A DNA stretch of 64,000 bases from [Actinomadura] parvosata subsp. kistnae (GTDB lineage Bacteria; Actinomycetota; Actinomycetes; Streptosporangiales; Streptosporangiaceae): contig NZ_OOHJ01000018.1 of assembly GCF_900323885.1 (NCBI RefSeq), positions 3,459,001 to 3,523,000 of the forward strand. Direction: 5' to 3'. The notes under the pieces were generated by a model. That model did not search any database and had not been told where the DNA came from. It worked only from the letters and a program-made list of their open reading frames with translations. Below are positions 1-8,042 of this stretch, piece after piece. Made by a program: the position numbers and the translations under genes. How positions within the stretch are numbered: the stretch's first letter is position 1; every line of letters starts with the position of its first letter.

Positions 1-2
1 CC

Positions 3-818
3 GTCGGCAACGAGCTGGCGAACACGCCCGGCGCCACCGTCCGCCTCAAGGTGGACGCCAACCTCGTGCTCGGCACCAGCGACAACGTCATCGCCGAGAC
101 CCGCTTCGGCGACCCGCGCAACGTCGTCATGGTCGGCGGCCACCTCGACAGCGTGGAGGCCGGGCCCGGCATCAACGACAACGGCTCCGGCAGCGCGGCC
201 ATCCTGGAGATCGCGGAGGAGATGGCTCTCGTCCCGGTCAAGAACAAGGTGCGCTTCGCGTTCTGGGCGGGCGAGGAGATCGGGCTGCTCGGCTCCGACC
301 AGTACGTGGCGTCCCTGTCGGAGGCGCAGCGCGACCGGATCAGGGTGTACCTGAACTTCGACATGATCGCCTCGCCGAACTACGCGTACAAGCTGTACGA
401 CGGTGACGACTCCGACGGCGTCGGCTCGCCCGCCGGGCCACCCGGGTCGGCGCAGATAGAGAAGCAGTTCGAGGCGTTCTACGGCTCCCACTCGCTGCCC
501 ACCGTGGGCACCGACTTCGACGGGCGCTCCGACTACGGGCCGTTCATCGAGGTCGGCATCCCGTCCGGCGGCATCTTCACCGGCGCCGAGGGCATCAAGA
601 CGCCCGAGGAGGCGGCGATGTTCGGCGGGACGGCCGGGGTGGCGTACGACGAGTGCTACCACCAGGCGTGCGACACGATCGCCAACATCAACGACACGGC
701 GCTCGACGTGGACTCGGACGCGATCGCGGACTCGGTGGCGCGGTTCGCGTACAACCTGCGCGGGATCCCGGCCAGGACGGCGCCGCAGGCGGCGGTCGCC
801 GCCCTGTCGGCGAGCTGA
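3..818 (+). CDS. Secreted M28-family aminopeptidase, 5' end outside window
   Basis: The reading frame is open from base 3 and continues upstream of the window, so the signal peptide is missing. It carries the M28 zinc-peptidase pattern: GGHLDSV (first His), the GINDNGSGSAA metal Asp segment, AGEEIGLLGS (catalytic Glu pair), LNFDMI, and a GRSDYGPF loop near the last His region. The CYHQACD pair near the end is typical of the Streptomyces-type secreted leucine aminopeptidase subfamily. The same layout recurs in the 2430-3956 gene. It ends after the catalytic domain, so it has no C-terminal accessory domain. It faces the next peptidase gene convergently across a strong hairpin. The family release of N-terminal residues outside the cell is known; the exact substrate is not visible. 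Confidence 0.93.
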   Translation, partial: VGNELANTPGATVRLKVDANLVLGTSDNVIAETRFGDPRNVVMVGGHLDSVEAGPGINDNGSGSAAILEIAEEMALVPVKNKVRFAFWAGEEIGLLGSDQYVASLSEAQRDRIRVYLNFDMIASPNYAYKLYDGDDSDGVGSPAGPPGSAQIEKQFEAFYGSHSLPTVGTDFDGRSDYGPFIEVGIPSGGIFTGAEGIKTPEEAAMFGGTAGVAYDECYHQACDTIANINDTALDVDSDAIADSVARFAYNLRGIPARTAPQAAVAALSAS

Positions 819-832
819 CGTCTCGTGGCGGC

Positions 833-864
833 GCCGGGCGGGCGGTACTCCCCGCCCGCCCGGC
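833..864. terminator. Bidirectional terminator-like hairpin between convergent peptidase genes
   Basis: A perfect 13-bp inverted repeat (833-845 and 852-864) encloses a 6-nt loop and lies between two convergent stop codons. It has no T-run on either side, as is common for actinobacterial hairpins. The termination role is inferred from position and stability. Confidence 0.7.
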
Positions 865-901
865 CTCGTCCGGCCGCACCGCGCTCGCGGCGGGCCGGGG
901 C

Positions 902-2290
902 TCAGGTGGCGGGGGTCGGGTAGCTGACCGGGCTGCGGTGGCCTTGCCGGTCCACCGCCCGGACCCCGAACTGGTAGTTGTCCTTCGACAGGCCCTCCAC
1001 CGTGTACGCGGTGACGTTCCCGACGAAGCGGGAGTGCGTCCACGTCGGCTCGGTCGTGTCCCGCCAGACCACCTCATAACCGGAAATGTCGGGCTCAGGG
1101 TTGGCGTCCCACCGCAGATCCGTGTCGTTCGTCAGCCGGCTCGTCACGATCGCCGCCCGCGCCGGCGAGCGCGGCGCGCGGGCCAGCGCCGCCAGCGCGG
1201 CCAGGTTCACCTGCGTCACCCGCGCCACGTAGTCGTTCTCGACGAACGACAGCAGGTCACCGTACTGGACGCCGTCCTCCACCCGCACGTCCTGGTGCTG
1301 GTGCCGGTAGTCCTCGTGCACCTCCGTGAAGCGCACCGCCGCGTACCCCTGCTGCAGGAACGGGATCTGGTCGCCGCCCCGCAGGTAGCGGTCCCTGCGG
1401 TAGTACAGGCGCGCGTCGAACCACGGCACGTACCGTGCGGCCGTCTCGTGGACGAAGCGGGCGAGCTGCCGCGAGACGCCGTCGTTCTCGCCCCCGACCG
1501 ACTGCCGGACGGAGGCCTGCGCGGGGGTCTCCGAGGTGGGCACGCCCTCGGAGAAGACCCGCACGGCCCGGGCGTCGCGCCCGTTCTCGCCGTCGGCGCT
1601 GCCCACGATGTCGTTGGTGAACATGCCCTGGACGTCCACCCCCTGCTGCTTGGCCTGCTGGGCGAAGTGCGCGGACCCGTACAGGCCCTGCTCCTCGCCC
1701 GCGACCGCCATGAACACCACGGTCGCGTCGAACGTGCGGGTGGCCATCACGCGGGCCGCCTCGATGGCGACCGCGACCCCGGAGGCGTCGTCGTCCGCGC
1801 CGGGCGCGTCGCAGGTGGCGTTCATGACGTCGGTGCAGCGCGAGTCGTAGTGGCCGCTGACCACGTACGTGCGGCCGGCGGAGGCGTCCTGGGTGCCGCG
1901 CAGCGTGGCGACCACGTTCGTGATCACCGTCGGGGCGGGGACGCGCGGCGAGACGGGCTGGACGAACGACTGCTTCTCCACGGTCATGCGCCCGCCGGAG
2001 GTGGCGGCGATCCGGGAGAGCTCGTCGTGGATCCAGTCCCTGGCGGCGCCGATGCCGCGCGCGGGGTCGTCCTGGCTGGACAGGGTGTGCCGGGTGCCGA
2101 ACGAGGCCAGCTTCGCGATGATCCGGCCCAGGTTGCGCGCGTCCACCTCGCGGACCATCGTCGCGATCTCGGGGTCGCGCGGCGCGCCCGCCTCGGCGGC
2201 CGGGGTGAGCGCTCCGGCGAGCAGGACGGCGACCAGGAAAGGCAGGGTTGATTTACGGACCTTTTTCAGGGCAAATAGGGATAGTGCCAT
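902..2290 (-). CDS. Secreted M28 peptidase with C-terminal fibronectin type III-like domain
   Basis: This 462-residue protein starts with a basic n-region (LKKVRKS), a hydrophobic core and an AEA-G cleavage site near residue 34, so it is predicted to be secreted. The central domain has M28 motifs: VSGHYDSR (metal His), GADDDASGVA (bridging Asp) and AGEEQGLYGS (catalytic and metal Glu). Residues ~370-462 form a Fn3-like beta-sandwich (SGYEVVW, YTVEGL, YQFGVRAVD). It is more distant from the two flanking peptidases, which lack Fn3 and share a different motif set. The gene is transcribed after the 2430-3956 gene, but a hairpin at 2316-2351 separates them, so it probably has its own promoter. Family assignment is firm; substrate is unknown. 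Confidence 0.92.
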   Translation of the reverse strand: MALSLFALKKVRKSTLPFLVAVLLAGALTPAAEAGAPRDPEIATMVREVDARNLGRIIAKLASFGTRHTLSSQDDPARGIGAARDWIHDELSRIAATSGGRMTVEKQSFVQPVSPRVPAPTVITNVVATLRGTQDASAGRTYVVSGHYDSRCTDVMNATCDAPGADDDASGVAVAIEAARVMATRTFDATVVFMAVAGEEQGLYGSAHFAQQAKQQGVDVQGMFTNDIVGSADGENGRDARAVRVFSEGVPTSETPAQASVRQSVGGENDGVSRQLARFVHETAARYVPWFDARLYYRRDRYLRGGDQIPFLQQGYAAVRFTEVHEDYRHQHQDVRVEDGVQYGDLLSFVENDYVARVTQVNLAALAALARAPRSPARAAIVTSRLTNDTDLRWDANPEPDISGYEVVWRDTTEPTWTHSRFVGNVTAYTVEGLSKDNYQFGVRAVDRQGHRSPVSYPTPAT

Positions 2291-2315
2291 GACGGCTCCA
2301 TGAGGATGCTGGGTG

Positions 2316-2351
2316 CTTCGGGCCGGTCCTTCTCCGTGGACCGGCCCGAAG
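2316..2351 (-). terminator. Terminator-like 14-bp hairpin
   Basis: Arms 2316-2329 and 2338-2351 are perfectly complementary over 14 bp with an 8-nt loop. It lies between the stop of the upstream minus-strand peptidase (2430) and the start of the next (2290), where it could stop read-through. There is no U-tract. Confidence 0.65.
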
Positions 2352-2355
2352 AGCT

Positions 2356-2431
2356 ACCGCGCCGCCCCTTCGCGTGGATCGGTCTGAGGAGTCACCGCGC
2401 CGATCCTTCGCGTGGGTCGGCCCGGAGGGTC
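2356..2431. repeat. Two imperfect tandem 38-nt repeats
   Basis: Bases 2356-2393 and 2394-2431 are imperfect copies of a unit starting ACCGCGCCG and containing CCTTCGCGTGG. The second half of the preceding hairpin (2328-2351) resembles the same unit. The second copy runs into the stop region of the 2430 peptidase gene. No function is evident. Confidence 0.6.
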
Positions 2432-3956
2432 ACCGCGTGATCGTCACGTTGTCGATGCCCGCCTCCACCAGGGAGGCGCCCGAGGCGTCGGCCGCGTCGA
2501 CGAGGATGTGGACGGTCTGGCCCGCGAACGCGCTCAGGCTCGCCGAGGCCGTCGCCCAGGCGCCGTTGCGGTTGGCGGCGGCGCCTGCCTGTGTGAACAC
2601 CGTGGCCGTGGTGCTGCCGACCACGCGCACCCGCAGGTAGTCGGCGCTGGAGGCGTTCGAGCCGTGCGCCAGGTACCACGAGAACGACAGGCTCAGCGTG
2701 CTCGCCGACGGCAGCGTGATCGGCGGCGACTGGATCGACGTCACACCCCCGTCGATGTCGTACGCGCCCGCCGACGAGCCCGCCAGCCGGCCCGTGACCA
2801 GGTCGTTCGTGCCGCTGACCGTCGTGCCGAGCTGCTTGGCGCCGCTCGACGTCGTGGCCTCAGGGTCGCCGCGCTCCCACTGTCCGAGCGTGGCGGTGTC
2901 GGTGCCGGCCGGGTTGACGGTCCAGCCCGTCGCCGTCTCGAACGTGTCCGCATAGACCGTGACCGGCGGGACGGCCGTCGCGAGCGTCCACACCGCGTAC
3001 GCGATGGCGTCGGCGTTCCGGTCCAGCGCCGTGTCGTTGATGTTGGCGGTCGTGTCACAGGAGCGGTGGTAGCAGGGGTCGAACGCCTGCCCCGAGGTGC
3101 CGCCCCACAGCGTGGCCTGGGCGGCGGTCTTGATGCCCTCCGCGCCGGTGAACGTGCCGCCCGCCGGGATGCCCACGGCGATGAACGGGCCGTAGTCGGA
3201 GCGCCCGTCGAAGTCGGTGCCCCGGGTGGGCACGCCGATGGAGGTGAAGTAGTCCTGGATCGTCCGCTCGATCTGCGCCGACCCGGCCGGCCCCGGCCCC
3301 GAACCTGTTCCGTCCGAGTTGTCGCCGTCGTACACGAAATATCCGGCGTTCGGCGAGCCGACCATGTCGAAGTTCAGATACCCCTTGATCCGCGCCCGCT
3401 CGGCGGACGGCAGGTTGTTCACGTAGAACTGCGAGCCGCGCAACCCCAGCTCCTCCGCGCCCCACCAGGCGAAACGCAGATGCTTGGCCGGCTGTAACGC
3501 CTGCCTGGACACCGCGAGCGCGGTCTCCAGGATGGCCGCGCTGCCGGAGCCGTTGTCGTTGATGCCGGGCCCGGCCGTCACGCTGTCGAGGTGCGCGCCC
3601 ACCATGAGGACGTCGTCCGGATCGCCGCCCGGCCAGTCGGCGATCACGTTGTAGCCGGTGGCGCCGTTGTAGGTGAACGACTGCAGGGTGGTGGTGTAGC
3701 CGGCGGCGTCGAGCTGTGACCTGACGTAGTTCGCCGAGGCCAGGTAGCCGGGCCTCCCGTGGGCCCGGGTGCCGCCGTTGGCGTTGGCGATCGACTGGAG
3801 CTGCGAGAGGTGGGCCTTGACGTTGGCCAGCGGGATGTCCGGTGGCGCGGCGGCCTGGGCGGCCGGTGCGGTCAGGGCGGGGGTGAGGGCGACGATCGTC
3901 GCCACGATGGCCGTTCTCATGCTGTTTTTCCAGGATAAATGCCTAGATAAGAGCAT
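2430..3956 (-). CDS. Secreted M28 aminopeptidase with C-terminal jelly-roll-like domain
   Basis: This 508-residue protein is closely similar to the partial gene at the window's left edge (AHLDSV, GINDNGSGSAA, GAEELGLRGS, DFDGRSDYGPF, CYHRSCD). A long n-region is followed by a hydrophobic core and an AQA-A signal-peptidase site near residue 35. The start at 3956 is chosen because GGAGG lies 7 nt upstream. An internal ATG at 3920 would give a shorter, conventional signal peptide but has a weaker site. Residues ~335-508 are a beta-rich domain (DTFETATGW, LSLSFSWYL, LRVRVVG) resembling P-domain or MAM-like substrate-binding sandwiches. Likely role: extracellular peptide scavenging. Confidence 0.92.
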   Translation of the reverse strand: MLLSRHLSWKNSMRTAIVATIVALTPALTAPAAQAAAPPDIPLANVKAHLSQLQSIANANGGTRAHGRPGYLASANYVRSQLDAAGYTTTLQSFTYNGATGYNVIADWPGGDPDDVLMVGAHLDSVTAGPGINDNGSGSAAILETALAVSRQALQPAKHLRFAWWGAEELGLRGSQFYVNNLPSAERARIKGYLNFDMVGSPNAGYFVYDGDNSDGTGSGPGPAGSAQIERTIQDYFTSIGVPTRGTDFDGRSDYGPFIAVGIPAGGTFTGAEGIKTAAQATLWGGTSGQAFDPCYHRSCDTTANINDTALDRNADAIAYAVWTLATAVPPVTVYADTFETATGWTVNPAGTDTATLGQWERGDPEATTSSGAKQLGTTVSGTNDLVTGRLAGSSAGAYDIDGGVTSIQSPPITLPSASTLSLSFSWYLAHGSNASSADYLRVRVVGSTTATVFTQAGAAANRNGAWATASASLSAFAGQTVHILVDAADASGASLVEAGIDNVTITR

Positions 3957-4065
3957 GGCGGCGCCTCCATCCGAGGGCGAGGGTGGAAGATCCCGAGATG
4001 GTGCTCCCTGGACCGTAACGCCGCAAAAGGTCTTCGCCTAGGGCCCCGCTGCCGGGCAGCGCCCT

Positions 4066-4686
4066 CTAGGGATGCTGGTGCTGGGCGGGCTCTCCGGAGC
4101 GCAGGGCCGCCATCAGCGTCTCCGGCGAGTCGGCGAAGAAGCGGATCGAGGTCACCTCGGCCCGCCGGCCCAGCGGCCGCACGACGGTGACCGGCTCGGC
4201 CAGCTCCACCGTCACGTTGACCCGCGAGGCCACCGCCACCGTCAGCCGGCCGTCCTTTACCGCGACCATGCTGTCCTCGTTGAGCGACCCTCCGGCCCGC
4301 ACGGCGGTGATGAGCTCCCTGGGCACCCGTACCCCGAAGTAGACGCCGTACCGGATGTGCAGCTCGTCGCGGGTCACGACGTGCGGCCGGGTCGCGCAGC
4401 CGGCGGCCATCACCGCCACGAACAGCAGCCCGTACAGGTCGCCGACCAGCACCGCGATCCGCAGCCACGCCGGCACGCCGAGCGAGAGCAGCAGCAGATC
4501 CACCACCAGGGTCTCGACCGCCATCGCGAACGCGAACAACGTCAGCACGAACGCCTGCTCCTTCGCGTACGTCACGACCGTCGCGCCCCGGGGCACCCCG
4601 TGCTTGCGGCGCAGCGCCCACATCCCGATGGCGGCCAGGCCGGTGAGCTCGAACGTCAGGATGCGCAGCACGACCCGGACCATCAC
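4066..4686 (-). CDS. Membrane protein of unknown function
   Basis: The protein has 206 residues and no family is recognised. The N-terminal half has about three hydrophobic segments: residues ~5-25, ~45-72 (FVLTLFAFAMAVETLVVDLLLL) trimmed here as one long helix pair, and ~78-97. The C-terminal half is soluble and beta-rich (ELHIRYGVYFGV, VNVTVELAEPV), resembling the cytosolic PH-like domains that follow helices in many small actinobacterial membrane proteins. Two adjacent ATGs make 4686 or 4683 possible. It stands alone: the next gene upstream (MarR) is on the same strand but 70 nt away across a TTGACG dyad. Confidence 0.8.
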   Translation of the reverse strand: MMVRVVLRILTFELTGLAAIGMWALRRKHGVPRGATVVTYAKEQAFVLTLFAFAMAVETLVVDLLLLSLGVPAWLRIAVLVGDLYGLLFVAVMAAGCATRPHVVTRDELHIRYGVYFGVRVPRELITAVRAGGSLNEDSMVAVKDGRLTVAVASRVNVTVELAEPVTVVRPLGRRAEVTSIRFFADSPETLMAALRSGEPAQHQHP

Positions 4687-4725
4687 GTTCCTTCCCGTAG
4701 GTGGCGTCGCTCCCGATTAGAAACG

Positions 4726-4740
4726 TTGACGTCGCGTCAA
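4726..4740. promoter_or_regulatory. TTGACG-TCG-CGTCAA dyad upstream of the membrane-protein gene
   Basis: Perfect 6-bp arms around a 3-nt centre, 40 nt upstream of the 4686 start. On the minus strand TTGACC/TTGACG could serve as a -35 and TAATCG as a weak -10. The spacing would be irregular, which is typical of activator-controlled promoters. The role is inferred. Confidence 0.4.
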
Positions 4741-4759
4741 GGTCAAGCGCTGCCCGTCG

Positions 4760-5194
4760 CTAGGCGCCGACCTCGTCGGCCAGCCGGGACAGGTAGGCCG
4801 CGAAGCGGAGCCGGTCGGGCTCGTCCCAGGAGGCGGTCAGGTCGGCGAAGGCGTGCCGCTGCCACTCACGGGCCCCCGCCAGCAGCGCGTGCCCGCTGTC
4901 GGTGAGGCGGAGCGCGGCGCGGCGGCGGTCGTGCGCGGAGGTGGCGCGCTCCAGGTAGCCGGCGTCGACCGCGTCCTTGACCATGCGGCTGGCGCCCGAG
5001 TGGTCGAGGCCGAGCTGGTGGGCCACGGTGCCGACGGTCGCCTCTCCCGGGTCGGTGTGCACGGCCTCCAGCACCAGGATGTGCTGCACGTGAGCGGCCT
5101 GGCCGGTGCGGGTGGCGGCCTGTCCCGCCCACCGCCGCGACCAGAACCGCACCAGCCGGAACAGCGCCGGGCCGCCCTCGTCCGCCTCGCTCAT
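4760..5194 (-). CDS. MarR-family transcriptional regulator
   Basis: This 144-residue winged-helix protein shows the MarR core: a dimerisation helix, the recognition region VAHQLGLDHSGASRMVKDAV and the wing SAHDRRRAALRLTDSGHALL with the conserved DxRR-L-LT pattern. ATG 5194 gives a normal MarR length; a longer in-frame extension runs back through the operator and is not credible. It is divergent from the VOC gene at 5276. A perfect palindrome sits between the two starts, so it probably represses itself and the VOC gene. The ligand is unknown. Confidence 0.93.
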   Translation of the reverse strand: MSEADEGGPALFRLVRFWSRRWAGQAATRTGQAAHVQHILVLEAVHTDPGEATVGTVAHQLGLDHSGASRMVKDAVDAGYLERATSAHDRRRAALRLTDSGHALLAGAREWQRHAFADLTASWDEPDRLRFAAYLSRLADEVGA

Positions 5195-5218
5195 GGGTCT
5201 CACCCTACGCCAATTTGC

Positions 5219-5254
5219 ATGCGATACGCACATATGATTACGTGCGTATCGCAT
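5219..5254. promoter_or_regulatory. Perfect 13-bp palindromic operator between marR-like and VOC genes
   Basis: ATGCGATACGCAC (5219-5231) is exactly inverted at 5242-5254 around a 10-nt spacer. The spacer holds TATGAT (5233-5238), a good -10 for the plus-strand VOC gene. Repressor binding would therefore block that promoter and lies 25 nt from the regulator's own start. The VOC gene has AAAGGGG as its ribosome site just downstream. Confidence 0.85.
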
Positions 5255-5275
5255 ACATTTTGAAAGGGGTCCACC

Positions 5276-5650
5276 ATGAGCATCGTCCTGAACCACCTGA
5301 TCGTCCCCGCCGCCGACAAGCACGCCTCGGCCGCGTTCCTCGCCGGGCTCCTCGGCGTCGAGGCGGGGCCGCCGGCAGGGCCGTTCGTCCCGGTGCGGGT
5401 CAACGGCGACCTCACGCTCGACTTCGACGACCGCCGCGCCCCCCAGCCCGGCCACTACGCGTTCCTCGTGGACGACGCCACCTTCGACGCGGTGCTCGAC
5501 CGGCTCGAAACCGACGCGGGCATCGACTACGGCTCCGGCCCCATGAACGGCTGGGACCGGCGGATCAACCGGCTCGGCGGCGGCCGGGGCGTGTACGTCC
5601 GCGACCCCGACGGCCACAGCTACGAGCTCTTCACGGCCGTCCCCGGCTGA
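5276..5650 (+). CDS. VOC (glyoxalase/bleomycin-resistance) family protein
   Basis: A 124-residue single-module vicinal-oxygen-chelate protein. It has the beta-alpha-beta-beta-beta repeat, an N-terminal metal-position His (LNHLIVPA), HYAFLVDD in the middle and the C-terminal YVRDPDGHSYELF motif carrying the Glu ligand. AAAGGGG precedes the ATG by 8 nt. It is regulated with the divergent MarR gene, a pairing that usually handles an electrophile or drug. The substrate cannot be told from sequence. Confidence 0.9.
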   Translation: MSIVLNHLIVPAADKHASAAFLAGLLGVEAGPPAGPFVPVRVNGDLTLDFDDRRAPQPGHYAFLVDDATFDAVLDRLETDAGIDYGSGPMNGWDRRINRLGGGRGVYVRDPDGHSYELFTAVPG

Positions 5651-5826
5651 ACCGATACCCGTTCACTTCGACGGGAGGAATTTTCGCGAACTCGGTTGAA
5701 CCCGTCCCCGGCCGACCGCGTACAACCTGTCGGACAACAGCACGCACCCACACCGAAAAACGCCACCTGACCTGCGCGAAGGCGGATTTCGAGCGTGCTT
5801 CGCCGCGCTGACCGGCTGCCACGGGG

Positions 5827-7098
5827 ATGGCGATGGAATTTCAGGGATGGAGCGACGGCCTGGCCCTGCGGCCACGCGATTACCTGGGAAAGGGCGACAC
5901 GCTCGCCGCCGTCGTCAGGACGGCGGGACCGCTGACGGGCGAGGCCCTCTACCTGTTCGCGCTCGGCAGCGCCACCACCATGGCCAGGCTCCACCTCGGC
6001 GGGATCGCCGGGCTGCGGCTCAACCCCGGCAGCATCATCGTCGGGCGGCACGGCCAGGTGACGTTCGCGCCGGGGCCGCGCGACAGCCTGTTCCCCGCCC
6101 ACGACGTCAAGGACTGGGCCGACACGGTCGTCTTCGCGGCCACCGGGCACCGGCCCGGCGACGGGGCCGACCTCGACAAGCTGCTCCCCGCCCTGCGCGC
6201 GGTCATCGACGAGTGCCGGCGCGCCGACGCGGCCGCCCGCCCGTCGGCCGTCGACCTGGTCCGCGTCCTGCTCGGCCACTCCGGCACCGCCCGCCGCGCC
6301 TCGGCGCACGACCTGCTGCTGGAGGCCGAGCGGCGCACCAGGCCGCCCCAGGAGCCGGCGCCGTACGAGGAGCACGTCGTGGCTGTGCCGTTCTGGCGCA
6401 GGCCCGCGTACCTCACCGGCATCGCCATCGGCATCGCGCTCGTCGCGGGGGCGGCCGGCGCGGTGGTCATGATCTCCGGCCAGGCGGGCGGGACGGGCGG
6501 GACGGGCGCGAGCGACGTGGTGAGCGCGGTCGGCCGGCGCACCGCCACGTTCCGGCAGGTGATCAGGGAGACGCGGACCACCGGGCAGACCGTGGCCGAG
6601 GGGCGGCTGAGCTTCGACCCCGGCGCGCCCGCCACGTCGTACGACATGAGGATCAGCTGCGGGAACGATCCACAGCCCACGCCCGTCTCCCTCGTCGGGA
6701 GCAGGGGCGTGGCCGGCGGGACGGCGTTCGACGCCGACCGCCCGCCGGTCGAGTCGTGCGTCCAGTGGACGGCGCGCACCGTCAGAGAGCTCAGCTCGCC
6801 GCGCACCATCAAGGGCCTGCTCGACGCCGCCGGGACGGACGTGACCAGCGCGAACGGCCGCACGCTGACCGGCTCCGCCCTGGCCCACCGGGTGCGGGGC
6901 GAGGAGGGCCAGAGCACGTACGCGGGCCTGCCGGCCGAGGGGCCGGTGCGGTTCACGCTGCAGGTGGACGGCCAGGGCCGGCCGGTACGGCTGGAGCTGC
7001 GCCTGGCCGGCCGGGGCAGCACACCCCAGATCGTCGAGACCGTTTATCGGGATTGGCGCGCGTTCGAGGCCATCAAGGGGATGACGACCAATGGCTGA
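5827..7098 (+). CDS. Single-pass transmembrane pseudokinase-like protein
   Basis: The protein has 423 residues. Residues ~40-150 resemble the C-lobe of actinobacterial Ser/Thr kinases: ARLHLGGIAGLRLNPGSIIV aligns with the catalytic loop LHxxGIVHRDLKPxNVLL, and DVKDWADTVVFAATGHRP with the DVxAWGxTVxFAATGRPP helix, followed by ARPSAVDLVRVLLG. The HRD triad has become AGL, the DFG segment FAPG, and no N-lobe or Gly-rich loop is present. It therefore cannot phosphorylate by the usual mechanism. One TM helix (~195-217) leads to an outside domain of ~200 residues. It overlaps the next gene by 8 nt and heads the RHS/WXG100 locus. A sensor or scaffold role is inferred. Confidence 0.82.
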   Translation: MAMEFQGWSDGLALRPRDYLGKGDTLAAVVRTAGPLTGEALYLFALGSATTMARLHLGGIAGLRLNPGSIIVGRHGQVTFAPGPRDSLFPAHDVKDWADTVVFAATGHRPGDGADLDKLLPALRAVIDECRRADAAARPSAVDLVRVLLGHSGTARRASAHDLLLEAERRTRPPQEPAPYEEHVVAVPFWRRPAYLTGIAIGIALVAGAAGAVVMISGQAGGTGGTGASDVVSAVGRRTATFRQVIRETRTTGQTVAEGRLSFDPGAPATSYDMRISCGNDPQPTPVSLVGSRGVAGGTAFDADRPPVESCVQWTARTVRELSSPRTIKGLLDAAGTDVTSANGRTLTGSALAHRVRGEEGQSTYAGLPAEGPVRFTLQVDGQGRPVRLELRLAGRGSTPQIVETVYRDWRAFEAIKGMTTNG

Positions 7099-7396
7099 GG
7101 AATTCACCGCCGACCGCCAGGAGGCCGCGAAGGTCTCGCGGGATCTCAAGGCCATCCGCGCGGCGCTGGACGGCGGCAAGACCGGCGCGCTCGATGCGAG
7201 GACCGGCTCGGAGAAGGTCGACGACGCCGTACGGAGGTTCTTCGAGGAGTCCTCCGACAACCGCGAGCGCATGGACCAGCTCCTGGAGCGGGCCGCGGGC
7301 CTGCTGGACGCCCTCGTGGACGGCACCGGCACGCTCGACGGCTCGCTGGCCGACTCGCTCTCGACCAGCTCCTCGACCGGCTCGGGGAGCTCGTGA
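7091..7396 (+). CDS. Small helical protein, possible type VII secretion-related factor
   Basis: The protein has 101 residues: two predicted amphipathic helices (residues ~5-28 and ~42-78) and a Ser/Thr/Gly-rich tail. No family is recognised. The size and helical hairpin resemble EspC/WXG100-type proteins, but no WxG is present. It overlaps the pseudokinase stop by 8 nt and the next start by 1 nt (TGATG), so it is translated with them. Confidence 0.72.
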   Translation: MAEEFTADRQEAAKVSRDLKAIRAALDGGKTGALDARTGSEKVDDAVRRFFEESSDNRERMDQLLERAAGLLDALVDGTGTLDGSLADSLSTSSSTGSGSS

Positions 7397-8042
7397 TGAA
7401 GGCGCTCGGGTTCGGCGTGCTGACCGGGGTGCTGGTCGCGACGGTGGCGGTGTCGCTGGTGTTCGCACTGACGGACCGGCCCATGGCGCCGGCCGCCGCC
7501 CGCGCCGCCCTCGTCGGGGAGACCGGAGGGGGCGGAGGGGCGGAGGGGTCGGAGGGGTCGGAGGGGTCGGAGCGGCCGGGGACCCCGGCGAGCCTGCGGG
7601 ACGGGCGGTCACGTCCCCTCCGAGCGAGGGCCGCACACCGAAGCAGGACCCCAGCGTGGAGCAGGACCCCAGCGCGGAGCAGGAACTCAGCGCGGAGCAG
7701 GAACTCAGCGCGGCGCAGGACCCCGCGCCGGAGAAGGCCGACTTCGCCGGGCGGGTGACGGGCGGTGGTGGCGGTGGCGGGCTCGTCGCGCTGTCCGTCC
7801 GCGACGGCAAGGCCGTCGGCTACTTCCGGGACGGCCGCCGCGAGGTGTGGATGTCGGGCGACGCCCGCGGCGACCGCGCCACCCTCCAGGGCGGGCGCGC
7901 CCTGATGACCGCCGACCTCGGCAAGGGCGCCGCGAAGGGAAAGCTGGTGCTCGGCGAGGACGCCTTCCGTTTCACCGCGCCCGCCGTCGAGCGCGCCCCC
8001 GAGCCGGTGAACACCGCGATCAAGGAGCTGACCGATGGCTGA
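7396..8042 (+). CDS. Membrane-anchored protein with C-terminal beta domain; frameshift near 7578
   Basis: The ATG at 7396 opens a TM anchor (GVLVATVAVSLVFALTD) and a Gly/Glu/Ser-rich linker, but this frame stops at 7758. A second frame, open without its own start to 8042, continues the linker (repeated DPS-x-EQ and ELSAEQ units) into a beta domain: ALSVRDGKAVGYFRDGRR, EVWMSGDARGD, FRFTAP. Adding one G in the G-run at 7578-7581 joins them into one ~216-residue protein, so a single-base loss or assembly error is likely. The C-terminal domain resembles sensor modules that follow TM helices in some actinobacterial kinases. That fits the pseudokinase two genes upstream. It overlaps the next gene by 8 nt. 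Confidence 0.72.

Noticed and set aside
4760..5617. 285-codon reading of the MarR gene
   Set aside because: The extra N-terminus would run back through the operator and the divergent VOC gene; ATG 5194 fits the family.
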